Assembly (NCBI RefSeq): GCF_038502225.1
Contig: NC_091341.1
Location: forward strand, 4,360,753-4,424,752
DNA from: Cherax quadricarinatus
Taxonomy: Eukaryota; Arthropoda; Malacostraca; Decapoda; Parastacidae
Length of the DNA stretch: 64,000 nucleotides
Reading direction: 5' to 3'
This document shows, piece after piece, positions 1-11,194 of the stretch. Made by a program: the position numbers and the translations under genes. The notes beneath the pieces were generated by a model. It did no database searches. It worked only from the letters and a program-made list of their open reading frames with translations, and had not been told where the DNA came from. Within the stretch, counting starts at the first letter, position 1, and each line of letters begins with the position of its first letter.

Positions 1-1
1 A

Positions 2-2937
2 GGATCACGGGTTCACTTGTTAGATGAAAGTGAAGATATCACCTCCGATACCATAAATGTCTTGACTAGGGCTCAGACCAAAGCCCAGGCTTCTCCTACT
101 GTCCATCCTTTGATTTTCCCTGACTTTAAGCCTTTAGATATATCGAAGGACTCCTTTGTCAATTTACAACGTAATTGCCCTTCGCTTCAGAATTGCCATA
201 ATGCCACTAAACAAAATCAAGTTATCCAAAGGAAAAGCTTTTCATATAAATTTGAATATATAAAAGGCATCTTGTACAAGTCAGTATTCAAATTAAATTC
301 AGATGAGATAGACTATTCCATCTTAGTTGTTCCAAGTCAATGCAGAGAGACTGTTCTTAAAATGGCTCATGACCTGCCAGTGGCCGGACATTTCTCGCAT
401 CGTAAAACCTTAAATAAAATTAGGGAAACCTTTTTTTGGCCAAAAATGTCCTCAGATGTCACTACCTATTGTAGATCGTGTAAAGTTTGCCAACTGTCAT
501 CCTCCCGAGGTACCAGGCGAGTACCTATGGTCAAAATGCCAGTCTTTATGGTACCCTTTGAAAGAGTAGCTATTGACATCGTTGGTCCTTTATCACCACT
601 TTCATCTGGGGGACATAGATATATATTAACATTAGTTGATTATGCTTCGAGTTTCCCTGAAGCCGTTCCCTTAAAGACCATAACTACTACAGAGGTGGCT
701 GAAGCCCTTTTGTCCATCTTCTCCAGAGTGGGCATCCCTAGAGAAATTTTGTCTGACCGTGGGACACAATTCACATCTGACTTAATGCAACATCTATACC
801 AACTTCTGGGAGTGAAGCCTCTCTTCGCAACACCATATCATCCCAGCTGTAATGGGAGGATTGAGCGCCAGCATTCGATTCTCAAGTCCATTTTAAGGAA
901 ACTTTGCTCCCTTAAACCTAAGGAGTGGCATCGTTACCTACCCTGTGCTTTGTTTGCCATGAGGGAAGTTCCCAGTGACTCTTTGGGGTTTTCGCCTTTT
1001 GAACTTCTCTGTGGTAGACAGGCCAGAGGTCCATTGGTCATCCTTCATGACTTATGGACTAATGAGGAGATAAATGCTGAGGTTCAGTCTTCTTACCAGT
1101 TTCTCCTTGACCTTAGATCCAAACTTGAGGAGACCTCTGACATAGTTTCGAAAAACTTACACTTGTCAATGGACCAGTACAAAACCTATTTTGATTCCAA
1201 AAGTCAGAGGAGAAGTTTTAAAGTAGGGGATGAAGTTCTGGTACTTTTGCCTATCAAGTCAAATGAATTATTAGTAGCATGGAAAGATCCATATAAAGTA
1301 TTAAAAATATGTGGGAAAGTTGACTACCTCATAGAAGTCAAGGGGAAACCTAAGCTTTATCATATCAACATCCTTAAGAAATATTACCGAAGAAATTCGG
1401 TTAACTGCCTTAATAACTTTGACTTAGTTTTTCCACACGAACTTGATAAGACAACTGAAGAATGTAAAGTGTGCGTAATTGACACCTCTAACTTAGACTA
1501 TGATGAAGAACTACATGACTTGGTGACTCTTGACCACTCAGGCGCAACCAACATTAATATTAATGAATCTTTGGATGACCATAAGAGACATGAACTACTT
1601 CAATGTGTGAGTAACTTTTCAGACGTCTTTACTGATATTCCAGGTGTTACCTCCACGGTAGTCCATAAGATTGACTTATTGACGGACAATCCGATCAAAC
1701 GGAAATTATACCCAGTTCACCTTAGGGATACATTTGACCGAGAGGTAGACAAATTATTAAAACTAAAGATCATTGAACCTTCAGTATCTGCATATTGCTC
1801 ACTAGTAGTCATGGTTAAGGAGGAGGATAATTCATATAGACTTGCTATTGACTTCAGAGGCCTTAATGCTATCACTCGGTGGGATGCTGAGCCTATGCCC
1901 TTAATAGATAGCGATCTACACAAATTTTATGACTCTTCCTTTTTTTCAGAGATTGATATTGCGCAGGCATATCATCAAGTAATGTTAGATCCTTCTTCTA
2001 AGCAGTACACCGCTTTTCCTACCAAGGACTGATGCAATATAGAACTATGCCCTTCGGTTTGGTAACTGCCTGTGCTACCTACGTGAGACTGATGAGAAAG
2101 GTCTTGGGTAATATGCCAAATGTTTCAGTTTATTTTGATAACATTTACGTAATGACATCTACGTGGGGCGAACATATCCAAACATTAACATCAGTTTTGC
2201 GTAGGTTACGCTCACATGGCCTCACTGCCAAGCCGAAGAAATGCTTCCTTGGGTATAACAAGATTAGATATCTTGGACTGATACTTTCTAATAACTCTCT
2301 GCAGCCTCTCCCCAGTAAGATCAAAGCTTTATTAGAATTTAAATTCCCCAAAACCAAGAAGCTCATGTGTAGCTTTCTTGGTTCTGTAAATTTTTATGAA
2401 CGGTTTATCCCAAACCTTACTGATCTTGCAGGCATCTTATCTGACTTCCTTAAAAAGTCTGTGAAGGAACCTCTTGAACTTTCCGACGTAGCTCGGGAAA
2501 AGTTTAATGAGATTAAAAATATTTTATCGAAAGACCCTATACTTAAGATTCCAGATATTAATAAAACATTTTGTTTAAGAACTGATGCCTCCAATACTGG
2601 CTTAGGTGCGGTGTTACTACAATACCATGGTGGTACTCCCTTCCCTGTATGCTTCCTAAGCCAGAAGCTCCTTCCCGCAGAAACGAGGTACTCCACCATA
2701 TAAAAGGAATTTTTGGCCCTTGTGTGGGGTATCTCCAAGCTTAAATTTTATCTACTGGGAAAAGAATTCATTTTAGAAACGGACCACAAACCTTTGATAT
2801 ACCTAGAAACTTTTAAGGGAACCAACAGTCGCCTGTTGAGGTGGACATTGGCACTCCAGGCTTTTAAGTTCCATATTGTGTATATCAATGGTTCATCCAA
2901 TTATTTCTCTGACTGGTTAAGTCGTGACAGTCAGTAG
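2..2937 (+). pseudogene. pol: pol polyprotein pseudogene: integrase - RT - RNase H
   Basis: Residues are numbered from the ATG at 17; the frame is open upstream, so the N-terminus is missing. Integrase zinc domain: H118, H125, C155, C158. Catalytic core D187, D247, E283, an exact D,D(35)E spacing. A GPY/F-like module follows (WKDPY, residues 422-426). After a linker of about 90 residues the RT begins (LAIDFRGLNAI; EIDIAQAYHQV with catalytic D647). At about 2029-2034 a one-base frameshift creates a TGA; the other frame continues with MPFGL. The RT catalytic box reads YFDN at 2131-2142, where YxDD is normal, so the second aspartate is lost. RNase H starts at LRTDASNTGLGAVL (about 2578). An in-frame TAA at 2701-2703 sits where the family's conserved Glu of YSxxEKE is expected. 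The frame ends at 2937 after SDWLSR. Confidence 0.85.
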
Positions 2938-3020
2938 AAGATTTGTTGCCTTACCCAACTTCCACATGTTAGAACTTTTTCCTCGCCTATTCTTCTTATA
3001 CTCCTTGACTATAAGTCTTG

Positions 3021-3031
3021 GTATGGGGGAG
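3021..3031 (+). promoter_or_regulatory. polypurine tract (plus-strand primer)
   Basis: The purine run TATGGGGGAG lies 84 bases after the pol stop and immediately before a TGTGAGGG that looks like an LTR start. This is the position expected of the second-strand primer of an LTR retrotransposon. Confidence 0.55.
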
Positions 3032-4050
3032 TGTGAGGGAAAAGTTCAATAGATAGGAGTAGCGAGGGAGTATATAGTAACAATAGTTTCATTGCCGGCT
3101 GCTTGTTAAGGTAGGGTAAGTCCAGCTCCCGCTATCCCCCCCCCTTTTTCCCCCTCCCCGAAAGTGATAGTTTGATTGCTGGCTGCTTGCTAAGGTAGGG
3201 TCAGTATAGCTCCTGCTATCCCTTCCCCTCCCTCTTTTCCCCCCCCCCGAAAGGTGACGTGTGGGGCTCTGGTCAAACAGTAAATCACTCGACTCACAGC
3301 TCCCAACACTACTGTAAGTACACGCCTGATCATATTTTAGTGGACTTATTGGTTGAAAGCTTCACTTTTGACCAATAATTAACTTAGTCCTTTCATTCTT
3401 TATCCGTTAAATGTTTTAATAATCACATCTTTTAGGTATTGTACTTATCATGGAGAGTGATTTCTTAAGCAGTGGGTAATCTCTCTCTCTTTACAGCTTG
3501 GAATGACAGAGAGGGTCACCTGCCAACCAACGAGAAGAATAGAAGGAGACGGACTAATGTCCTGAGACGTCCCATGTTTAATTTACTTACCTGTGCACCT
3601 ATATGAAGTTGCAGGACGTAACCCCTCATCATTGCAGCGGTAAAGAACCTGCTTTCCTGTCATCTGGACAGATTATTTACGGCTATACTCTGTGAAGAAC
3701 GAGCCAGTGGGTTGTTACCAACACCTGCGACCCCCCCCCCACATCATCAGCAACGGCTACGATTTCAACAACACACAGTGTCACCAACACCAGACACCCA
3801 CGTTTTATATACATTAGCGTTGAAATCAGATATTTATATTTTTCATTTTTCATTTTCTTTAATGTAGGATCAATATTTCATATTTAAGTGTTTTATATTT
3901 TCTAAATAATGTGTTTGTCAGTTTTTGTTCTTTTTCTATTCATTAATTTTCCTGAGGAGGAGCCAGCCTTAGTAATACTGACTGAAGTTGTTACAGGGCT
4001 GAGTAAGCCTTCACAAAAGCCTATCGACTTGAGTCATTAGCCTCATGTCA
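3032..4050 (+). repeat. presumed 3' LTR with internal duplication (right end uncertain)
   Basis: The start TG at 3032 follows the polypurine tract. No second LTR is in the window, so the right end cannot be fixed; 4050 is only one CA-ending possibility. Inside are two diverged copies of an about 85-bp unit (about 3090-3166 and 3176-3253), each GGCTGCTTG, AAGGTAGGGT, then a C-run ending CCCGAAA. No ORF of note lies here. Confidence 0.35.
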
Positions 4051-4059
4051 CCAGCTCAC

Positions 4060-4440
4060 TTCTAGTCTGGAACACTATTCCCTGAAATAAGGATGAAAGT
4101 ACACTCTCAGTGTATGTACGCTGACAGATATACGTCTCTAAATGTATATATCTTGTGTAATGTAAATGGTTAAGATAATTAGCAAGCGCAAGAAACCCAA
4201 ACGTTGCACAAGTGTCTCATTGTTGAAATACCCTGTGTTGCAGAACCACAGGGGGAGTTGCACGATAGCTGTGATAGTTGCTTTGCATCTTGTATCACTT
4301 GTTCACCATTACTGCATAACCTGCTTGTCAAATTTGTTAATGATTAATGGAGTTTGAAACCTTTCAACTACACGAGGGTTGTCAAGACTACGTAACCTTC
4401 TCACCGCCAGACAAGAATACTTTGATACCTAAAATAGTTA
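4060..4440. other. unassigned sequence
   Basis: AT-rich sequence to the right of the LTR candidate. A 63-codon open frame at 4166-4357 has no recognisable motif and I do not call it. Confidence 0.4.
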
Positions 4441-4445
4441 TTAGT

Positions 4446-4660
4446 CTCTCAGTGTATATGTGAGAGACATACACCTCTCAGTGTATATATGAGAGACATA
4501 CACCTCTCAGTGTATATATGAGAGACATACACCTCTCAGTGTATATATGAGAGACATACACCTCTCAGTGTATATATGAGAGACATACACCTCTCAGTGT
4601 ATGTATGAGAGACATACACCTCTCAGTGTATGAGAGACACACCTCTCAGTGTATATTTCA
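4446..4660. repeat. 29-bp minisatellite, about 7 copies
   Basis: The unit begins CTCTCAGTGTATATATGAGAG, measured at 29 bp between successive CTCTCAG starts (4446, 4475). CTCTCA and TGAGAG form a dyad within each unit. There are no spacers, so this is not a CRISPR array. Confidence 0.9.
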
Positions 4661-4744
4661 CGTGTGTCAAATTGTTTTTAATAATAAGATTAAAAATAAC
4701 AGAAAAAAAATCATACCTATCTAATGGTAAGTCCAACTATTATG

Positions 4745-5300
4745 TAGTAGTAGTCGTAGTAGTAGCAGTGGTAGTAGTGGTCGTAGTAGTTTTAGTCGTA
4801 GTAGTTGTAGTAGTTTTAGTAGTTGTAGTAGTTTTAGTAGTAGTAATTGCAGTCCCTAGTAGTTTTAGAAGTCGTAGTAGTAGTCGCAGTAGTCATAGTT
4901 GTAGTCGTAATAGTTTTAGTAGTCGTAGTAGTGGTAGTATTCGTAATAGTTGTAGTCGTAGTAGTTTCAGTAGCCGTAGTCACCGTTTTAGTAGTAATTG
5001 TAGTCGTAGTAATTTTATAGTAGTTGTGCTAATAGTTGTAGTCCCTCATAGTTTTAGTAGTCGTCGTAGAAGTTGTAGTCGTAGTTGTAATCATAACAGT
5101 TTTAGTTGTAGTCGTAGTAGTTTCAGTATAGTGGTAGTAGTCGTAGCAGTTTTAGTAGTTGTAGTAGTGTTAGTAGTAGTAGTAGTCGTCGTAGTTGTAG
5201 CCGCAGTAGTTCTAGTTGTAGTAGTGACAGTAGTAGTAGTGACAGTAGCAGCATTAATAGTAGTGACTATAGCAGCAGCAGTAGTAGTAGTAATAGTATG
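4745..5300. repeat. degenerate (GTA)n-rich trinucleotide array
   Basis: Nearly continuous GTA/GTC/GTT triplets. Trinucleotide periodicity leaves both strands open (valine- or serine-rich one way, threonine-rich the other), giving false ORFs. Confidence 0.9.
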
Positions 5301-5577
5301 ATCGATCTTTTTCATACAGTACCTAGGAAATACTCTATAATTAGGTTTGAGCCAAAGAAAGGCAGGATAGCTCAAATTTCTTGGATTAAAATTAATACAC
5401 CATCATCACAGCATCCTGTTCTTTGAAGGGTCAGAAATGTGGTGAGTGAGGTCAGGTGAGAACGATGGGGGCGAGGTGAGTGAGGTGAGTGCTCAGTGAA
5501 AGTCGAGGGCCACCACCAACTCCACAGACAAATGTCTTTGCTTCTGACTTTTCACTCAGAAGTGAGCGAAGCCTGTA

Positions 5578-6040
5578 CCACCACCCCTACCACCAGCATC
5601 ACCACCACTACCACCATTACTACCAGCATCACCACCACTACCACCATTACTACCAGCATCACCACCACTACCACCATTGCTACCAGCATCACCACCACTA
5701 CCACCATTGCTACCAGCATCACCACCACTACCACCATTGCTACCAGCATCACCACCACTACTACCATTGCTACCAGCATCACTACCACTACTACCATTAC
5801 TACCAGCATTACTACCAACACTACCATTACTGTCATCACCCCCAACACTACCATTACTACCAGCACTACCAGCATCACCTCCATTACTACCAGCATCACC
5901 TCCAATACTACCATTACTACCAGCATCACCTCCAATACTACCATTACTACCAGCATCACCTCCAATACTACCAGTATCACCACAATACTACCAGCATCAC
6001 AACCAATACTATCATCACCACCATTACTACCAGCAGCATT
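5578..6040. repeat. 30-bp CAC/TAC-rich minisatellite
   Basis: The unit is built from CACCACTACCACCATTACTACCAGCAT blocks of 30 bp, decaying to the right. Because 30 is a multiple of 3, several frames are open (His/Tyr- or Thr-rich) with no coding signal. Confidence 0.9.
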
Positions 6041-6195
6041 CCTCTACCAGCAGGCACTCACGTCTTACATCAGCAGTCAGCTACACACCCATAAAACTGC
6101 TATCATCTTAATCCCATTTACCATAAAACACTTCAGAGGCTGAACCTGCCAGGACATTTATTTTCTGTTGGGGAGCAGCTTACAAGGCAGCCTGT

Positions 6196-6545
6196 GTGAT
6201 TCCTCCAGTGATTCATCTAACTTTACCCTCCAGAACCTGGGTGACTCCTCCAGTGATTCATCTAACTTTACCCTCCAGAACCTGGGTGACTCCTCCAGTG
6301 ATTCATCTAACTTTACCCTCCAGAACCTGGGTGACTCCTCCAGTGATTCATCTAACTTTACCCTCCAGAACCTGGGTGACTCCTCCAGTGATTCATCTAA
6401 CTTTACCCTCCAGAACCTGGGTGACTCCTCCAGTGATTCATTTAACTTTACCCTCCAGAACCTGGGTGACTCCTCCAGTGATTCATTTAACTTTATCCTC
6501 CAGAACCTGGGTGACTCCTCCAGTGATTCATCCAAATTCATCATC
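6196..6545. repeat. 45-bp minisatellite, nearly 8 copies
   Basis: GTGACTCCTCCAGTG recurs every 45 bp (6241, 6286 and so on). In frame it would encode a 15-residue repeat on either strand (GDSSSDSSNFTLQNL on plus). Several frames are open at once, as the period predicts, so I do not call a gene. Confidence 0.9.
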
Positions 6546-6554
6546 CAGAAGAAA

Positions 6555-6790
6555 TCCCTAGCGTCTGCAGTAGATCTCTCACTGATGTCTTCAGTAGATC
6601 TCTTACCAGCGTCTTTATTAAACTTCTCGCTTACCTCAGTGGCAGATCTCTCACAGGCGTCTTAAAATGAGATCCCACTAGCGTCCTCAGTGGATCTCGC
6701 TGTCGTCTTCAGTAAATCTCGATTGCGTCCTCAGTGTATCTCGATGGCGTCCTCAGTAACTCACTGGCGTCCTCAGTAGATCTCGCTAGC
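6555..6790. repeat. decayed short tandem repeat
   Basis: Repeated variants of CAGTAGATCTC and GCGTCCTCAGT at irregular spacing next to the 45-bp array. Confidence 0.6.
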
Positions 6791-6794
6791 GTCC

Positions 6795-7085
6795 ACTTAT
6801 TGAAAAATACGGAGATAGTATAATAATCCACTTAATATGTCAATTTATTTTATTAATGAAAATAAGATACCAAACAAATTAAGCAAATATTCTAAATTTC
6901 CTTGAAACTGATAAAACAATTTGAGATATAAATCCAAATGTGCTCTCTTTTAACCTTTTTGAGGCCTAGTTCCTAGGCCTGGTGTATCTGTATGCTCTTG
7001 TGCAAGTGTCCACGGGATGGCTATAGGATGCACCAATGAAGTAGCCGCCTCGACGTCAAAATCTAAAATATTTAAATGTTGCACC
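6795..7085 (+). pseudogene. LINE C-terminus and 3'UTR fragment (copy 1 of 3)
   Basis: Aligns by eye with 27290-27800 and 44590-44830: shared blocks include ATTAATGAAAATAAGATACC, ATATAAATCCAAATGTGCTC and a GGCCTAGTTCCTAGGCCT region. Only the last few codons (..INENKIP.KLSKYSKF) remain recognisable. The more complete copy at 44140-44840 shows the Cys/His C-terminal domain, so this is a 5'-truncated LINE. Confidence 0.6.
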
Positions 7086-7371
7086 CATATTTCAGCAATG
7101 AGGTTTAATATAGATGGTATTTGTTTATAACTGGCATTTTAGCTGAGGTATTTTTTTAAAGAGCATTTTTAGCACAGATTTTTACCAGAAATATTAGTAT
7201 TTCATTATATTAGTGAAAAACATATGTAACTGCACACATATAGCTTTCGTAATCTTAAATTGTGATTTTTAGGTAGTGTCATGCCTCCAGCCAGCACGGG
7301 ACTCGGAGTTCCTCGGAACTCTGTACGTGGAGCCAGATACTGTCTCTTATTTACGAACCAGCTTGTTGAAA

Positions 7372-7590
7372 ATGGTATAAAATACCGACAGGTTGATGAG
7401 TAAGACACGTGTGCAATAGGCTGAGGGACTGACCACCTCAGGTACTATTTTCTCCAAGGTTGATGGACTGATTACATTATCTTTACGTTGCTGTTAATCC
7501 TGCTGAATCTCTATTTGACAGAAGAAACCTGCTGTGTAGACCAAACCTTTCAACAATGAAGATACATAATTTCACATGTGTCTTACGCAT
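7372..7590 (+). mobile_element. foldback/hammerhead-type element, degenerate but end to end
   Basis: Starts with the family's 5' terminal hairpin (GGTATAAAATACCGACAGG) and ACACGTGTGCAA, contains the GCTGAGGGACTG block, and ends CACATGTGTCTTAC. The hammerhead position (about 7512-7560) is decayed. Confidence 0.6.
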
Positions 7591-7888
7591 TAAGGACCGG
7601 CTTCTTTATTCACCTCAAGACCTGTGGAGTATTCTTTGTCCTGACCCCGAGACTCCTGCACTCCTGACCTTCACAACCTTCTCTGCAGCTCCGAACCTTC
7701 GTTAAGAACAAAACAGACTGTTTTCTTAACAAATATATTAGTCAGTAGCTCTGGCCGGGAGCCTAAAACCTTGATAAACATCCTGCAAAGTAACATTCTT
7801 ATTTCCCTGAGATTTTCTTGCAGTTAAAAATGGACTTGAGATGATGGCCACTTAAGAGACTAATTGGTACTTTTCCTAGTGTCTTAAT

Positions 7889-8282
7889 TATAATGGCATA
7901 AAATACCAACAAGTGAATGATTAAGATATATATGTGGTACAGTGTGGTATCGTTATTGTCGAGAAGCTTCTTGTGCTCAATAGGTTTCATCAGTCGAATA
8001 CAGAGGTAACAAATACTGTAGACAGCAAGGCAGTGGAGAGGTAAAGACGACGTAATCAGTTCCTCAACCTTGAGAAGTGTTCCCGCTTTAGATTCTCCAT
8101 CAAAGTGAAGCTGATGCATGACAATGGGGCTGTCTAACCTGAGGAACTGGTCACTTCATCGTTACCTATCTGCTTCTGATGTCTACAACATCTGTTACCG
8201 CTGTATTCTACTGAAGAGGACTGCAGAACAAGCGAAACATTTCAACAATATACCAAAGTGTTGCACATATGTCTTACTCAAC
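7889..8282. mobile_element. inverted pair of diverged foldback elements
   Basis: Left arm faces left from GGCATAAAATACCAACAAG (7891); right arm faces right and ends GTTGCACATATGTCTTAC. Each arm has a hammerhead-like segment (7957-7998 minus; 8205-8250 plus). Confidence 0.6.
7957..7998 (-). ncRNA. hammerhead-like segment, diverged
   Basis: On the minus strand, arm TCGA, core CTGATGA, an altered hairpin region, then GAAGCTTC and arm TCGA. The arm pairing is kept, but the usual GAAA box is changed to GAAG, so activity is doubtful. Confidence 0.35.
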
Positions 8283-8334
8283 TCTAATACTGTTACTGGC
8301 AACCATTGTTTTATGAACTTAAAAAGTTTTGATA

Positions 8335-8500
8335 AATTAGACACATGTGCAACTCTTGGGTATCTTTATTGAGGAAACGTTTCGCCACACAGTGGCTTCA
8401 TCAGTCCATACAAAGGAGAATCTTGAAGAACAGGAGGAGAATGAGGTAATCAGTCCCTCAACCTTGAGTCGATGTGGTCAGTCCATCGGTTCTCTGAACC
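8335..8500 (-). mobile_element. foldback/hammerhead-type element (GGACTGATGA subfamily)
   Basis: Minus-oriented 3' part: GAGGGACTGATTACC block, hammerhead, CAATAAAGATACCC and the terminal GTTGCACATGTGTC. Confidence 0.75.
8373..8407 (-). ncRNA. minimal hammerhead ribozyme candidate
   Basis: Minus strand: GGA, CTGATGA, A, hairpin GCCAC-TGT-GTGGC, GAA, ACGT, T, then TCC. All core bases are canonical except one extra A before stem II. Same sequence as 29102-29136. Confidence 0.65.
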
Positions 8501-9515
8501 ATTCATTTAAAAAGTTTTATTTATAGGGAGATATCCTCCAGAAGCTGGAAAGAAGCCATCATCGCCCGTTTCAAATATGAAAGAACATTCAGACTCCTTA
8601 CACTTAAGACATGCTTTTGTTTACACACTAGAGGAAATATTACCAAATAGATTATTGTATAAACAATAATGATAAAGCAGAGTCCACGAACGGAATACCT
8701 GGAGTATACCTGGAGAAGGTTTCAGGGGTCAACTCCCCCGAAACCCTCTCCAGGCTTCAAAATTCATCAAAATTAACTGCACTGCATATTGCGTTATGAT
8801 CTTTCTTGGAAATATGATTACAAGATGATTTAAAAGGCTTCTCAACAAAGATCAATATATATTCAACTCAATGAATTAATAGGGCAGGTTGATGTGTTAC
8901 ATATTCAGTGGCAGTACCATGAGAAAATGAAGGTAATATTGAATTTCTGTGTTCAAAGAGGCGAAAGAAACGTCATAGCATGCCAAGTCATTGCCCTGGT
9001 ATGTAGGAAAGGACAAAATGGGAGAAAATAATAGATGACATAGTAGAAAATTGTCGTAATAGGTATAAAAGATCGTTCAAAACATTGTTTTGGTGCGGTA
9101 GCGCAATGCTACATATGATACACATTGCATACATCAGTGTGTTACAGATTATTGCTCTCTTGTATTCTTGATTGCTCAAAAAATTTGAGCAGGTTCAGAA
9201 TCAAGCTAAGAATAATTCTAACCTTGCGTTGAACCGCCAGCATCTATAATTTATTGACTGAAGTGATCCTGTCGTCCGTGACAGAGCATCTCACTTTAAT
9301 TCATTTTTTTGCCATTAAACTGGTAAGATGAAACGTTTAAAATATTCTTGAGTATAAAAATTGCCCCTAGTAAAAAAAGTAATGCGGGGATAGAAAATTG
9401 GAAAAAAATCCGGCTAAAAATATGAACTGTTATGTAATGAATAGCAAAAGAACTCTGTCATAACTTAAAGGACACTGAAAGCGAGTCCTCCGTTGGAGGA
9501 AAGTTCCACGATACA
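8500..9515. other. unassigned, with LINE-tail scraps
   Basis: 8697-8760 contains two inverted pieces of the decapod LINE tail (ACCTGGAGAAGG.. and CCCTCTCCAGG). The remainder is AT-rich without a recognisable feature; a 63-codon minus frame at 8988-9179 has no motif. Confidence 0.5.
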
Positions 9516-9519
9516 GGTT

Positions 9520-10322
9520 TACCTGGAGAGGGTTTCGGGGGTCAACGCCACCGCGGCTCGGTCTGAGACCAGGCCTCACGGTGGATCAGGGTCTGTTCAA
9601 CCAGGTGTTACTACTGGCCGCACGCAAGCTGACGTACGAACCACAGCCTGGTTGGTCAGGTACTGACTTTAGGTGCCTGTCCAGTGCTTTCTTAAAGACA
9701 GCCAGGTGTCTATTGGTAATCCCCCTTATCTAGGCTGCGAGGCAGTTGAACAGTCTTGGACCCCGGACACTTATTGTGTTGTCGCTCAATGTACTCGTTG
9801 CGCCCCTGCTTTTCATTGGGGAAATGTTGCATCTCCTGCCGAGTGTTTTGCTTTCATAGGGAGTGATTTTCGTGTGCAGGTTTGGTACCAATCCCTCCAC
9901 GACCTTTCAAGTGTATATTATCATGTATCTCTCTCTCCTGCGTTCAAGGGAATACAGATCAAGGACCTTCAACCGTTCCCAGTAATTTAGGTGCCTTATC
10001 ATGCTTATATGTGCCTTGAAATTTCTTTGCGCACTCTCCAGGTCTGCAATGAAGGAGGCCGTTAGTGTACAGCAGTATTCCAGCCTAGAGAGCACAAGCG
10101 ATTTGAAGAGAATCATCATGGGCTTGGCGTCCCTAGTTTTGAAGGTTCTCATTATCCATCCTACCATTTTCCTAGGAGATGAGGTAGATACATTGTTGTG
10201 GTCTTTGAAGGCGAGGTCCTCTGACATTATCACTCCCAGGTCCTTCACATTAAGTAAGAACTTAGCCATTATAACACTGAATCTGATGGTCGAGACCAGA
10301 TATTTACTGTTGGATCGCTGAA
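9520..10322 (-). pseudogene. LINE ORF2 C-terminal fragment and 3' end
   Basis: Minus strand. Recognisable segments: VKDLGVIMSEDLAFKDH, MRTFKTRDAKPMMILF, SRLEYCC, NYWERLKVLDLYSLERRRER. These belong to the thumb/C-terminal part of a CR1-like LINE; the catalytic RT region is absent (5' truncated). A frame break follows at 9907, after which the plus strand shows the conserved 3' segment (GGTTTCGGGGGTCAACGCC) seen also at 38834. Same family as 38834-39752. Confidence 0.75.
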
Positions 10323-10329
10323 GCCTGAA

Positions 10330-11190
10330 AATTACGTTGTTGGATCAATGCTTATTGCAATCAGAAGTATTTTCTCCCTATTTCTTATTAACTGGCTGCC
10401 GAAATTGCAAAAAGAAAAAGAACCTGCTTAGTTATACTTTCAAAATGGCTTCAATTTAAACTTCAAACTTATCGGGAAGAATTTTGATGGGGGGACAATG
10501 AACAATATCAAAAATGTTAAGACTCGCCAAAATAAATTTTAGAATGAACTTTTACAGAGATTAAGAGATGATTAAATGGCAGGAATGAGAACACTGAAAG
10601 AAAATACTGAAAGAAAACACATGATACTGCTGAAGAAACATGACAGCAAACTATATGGGAAATTCTAATAAAAATTTTTAGTGAATAAATTCAGTGAAGA
10701 TTCGAATCTGTACCGTATTACATGTATATTGTAAGAACAGCATTTATAAGTGACAAAAAAAGGTGAAATCAGCAGAGGCAGAGAGGGTGGTGGCCAGGAT
10801 TTGTTTAAGTTACCTATAATTGAAGCATACTTGTGTAATAACTTTGATACGATATAGTTTTCTTCTAACGAATCACTCTGCGCGTTTGTCTTTACCAAGG
10901 AAATTTCTTGATCGCAAAATACAAGGTGTTACCCACACCATTCATTACCCTGGGAGTATGAGAGAGTTGGTGGATGGAGGGATGTAGACAAGGGGCAAGG
11001 TGGATGAAGGGTTGTGAGTGTAGTGCATGGTGAGTGAAGGGGTGTAGGAATGCTGGAGTGTGAGTGAGTAGCTGTAAGTTTAATTACCGAGTTGCAATGA
11101 TTTGCATTCCCCATGTCATACTAACCATTGCAGAACACCACTCCTGACATTCCCAGCTACGGTGATTATCCTCTCTACTCTCCCGTAGCC
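10330..11190. other. unassigned AT-rich sequence
   Basis: I see no gene, RNA or repeat family here apart from a short G-rich region around 10950-11070 (GTGAGTGAAGG-type runs). Confidence 0.4.
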
Positions 11191-11194
11191 TAGC

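Larger units (their letters stand above)
1..3031 (+). mobile_element. LTR retrotransposon, Gmr1-like (integrase before RT), 3' part
   Basis: One element runs in from the left edge: integrase, RT, RNase H, then a purine-rich tract and a presumed 3' LTR. Gag, protease and the 5' LTR would lie left of the window; the frame is open to base 2. In ordinary Ty3/gypsy elements integrase follows RNase H; here it precedes RT in the same open frame. That order defines the Gmr1-like group of Ty3/gypsy elements (known from the literature). A chance join of two elements is unlikely because integrase and RT share one uninterrupted frame of more than 670 codons. The copy is dead: frameshift near 2029, stop at 2701, altered RT catalytic motif. 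Confidence 0.8.

Noticed and set aside
1..2937. Two different retrotransposons joined by chance (integrase of one, RT of the other)
   Set aside because: Integrase, linker and RT start lie in a single uninterrupted frame of over 670 codons with uniform divergence; Gmr1-like order explains it better.
4446..4660. CRISPR-like array (29-bp repeats with a dyad)
   Set aside because: Units are directly abutting with no spacers, in an obviously eukaryotic repeat context.
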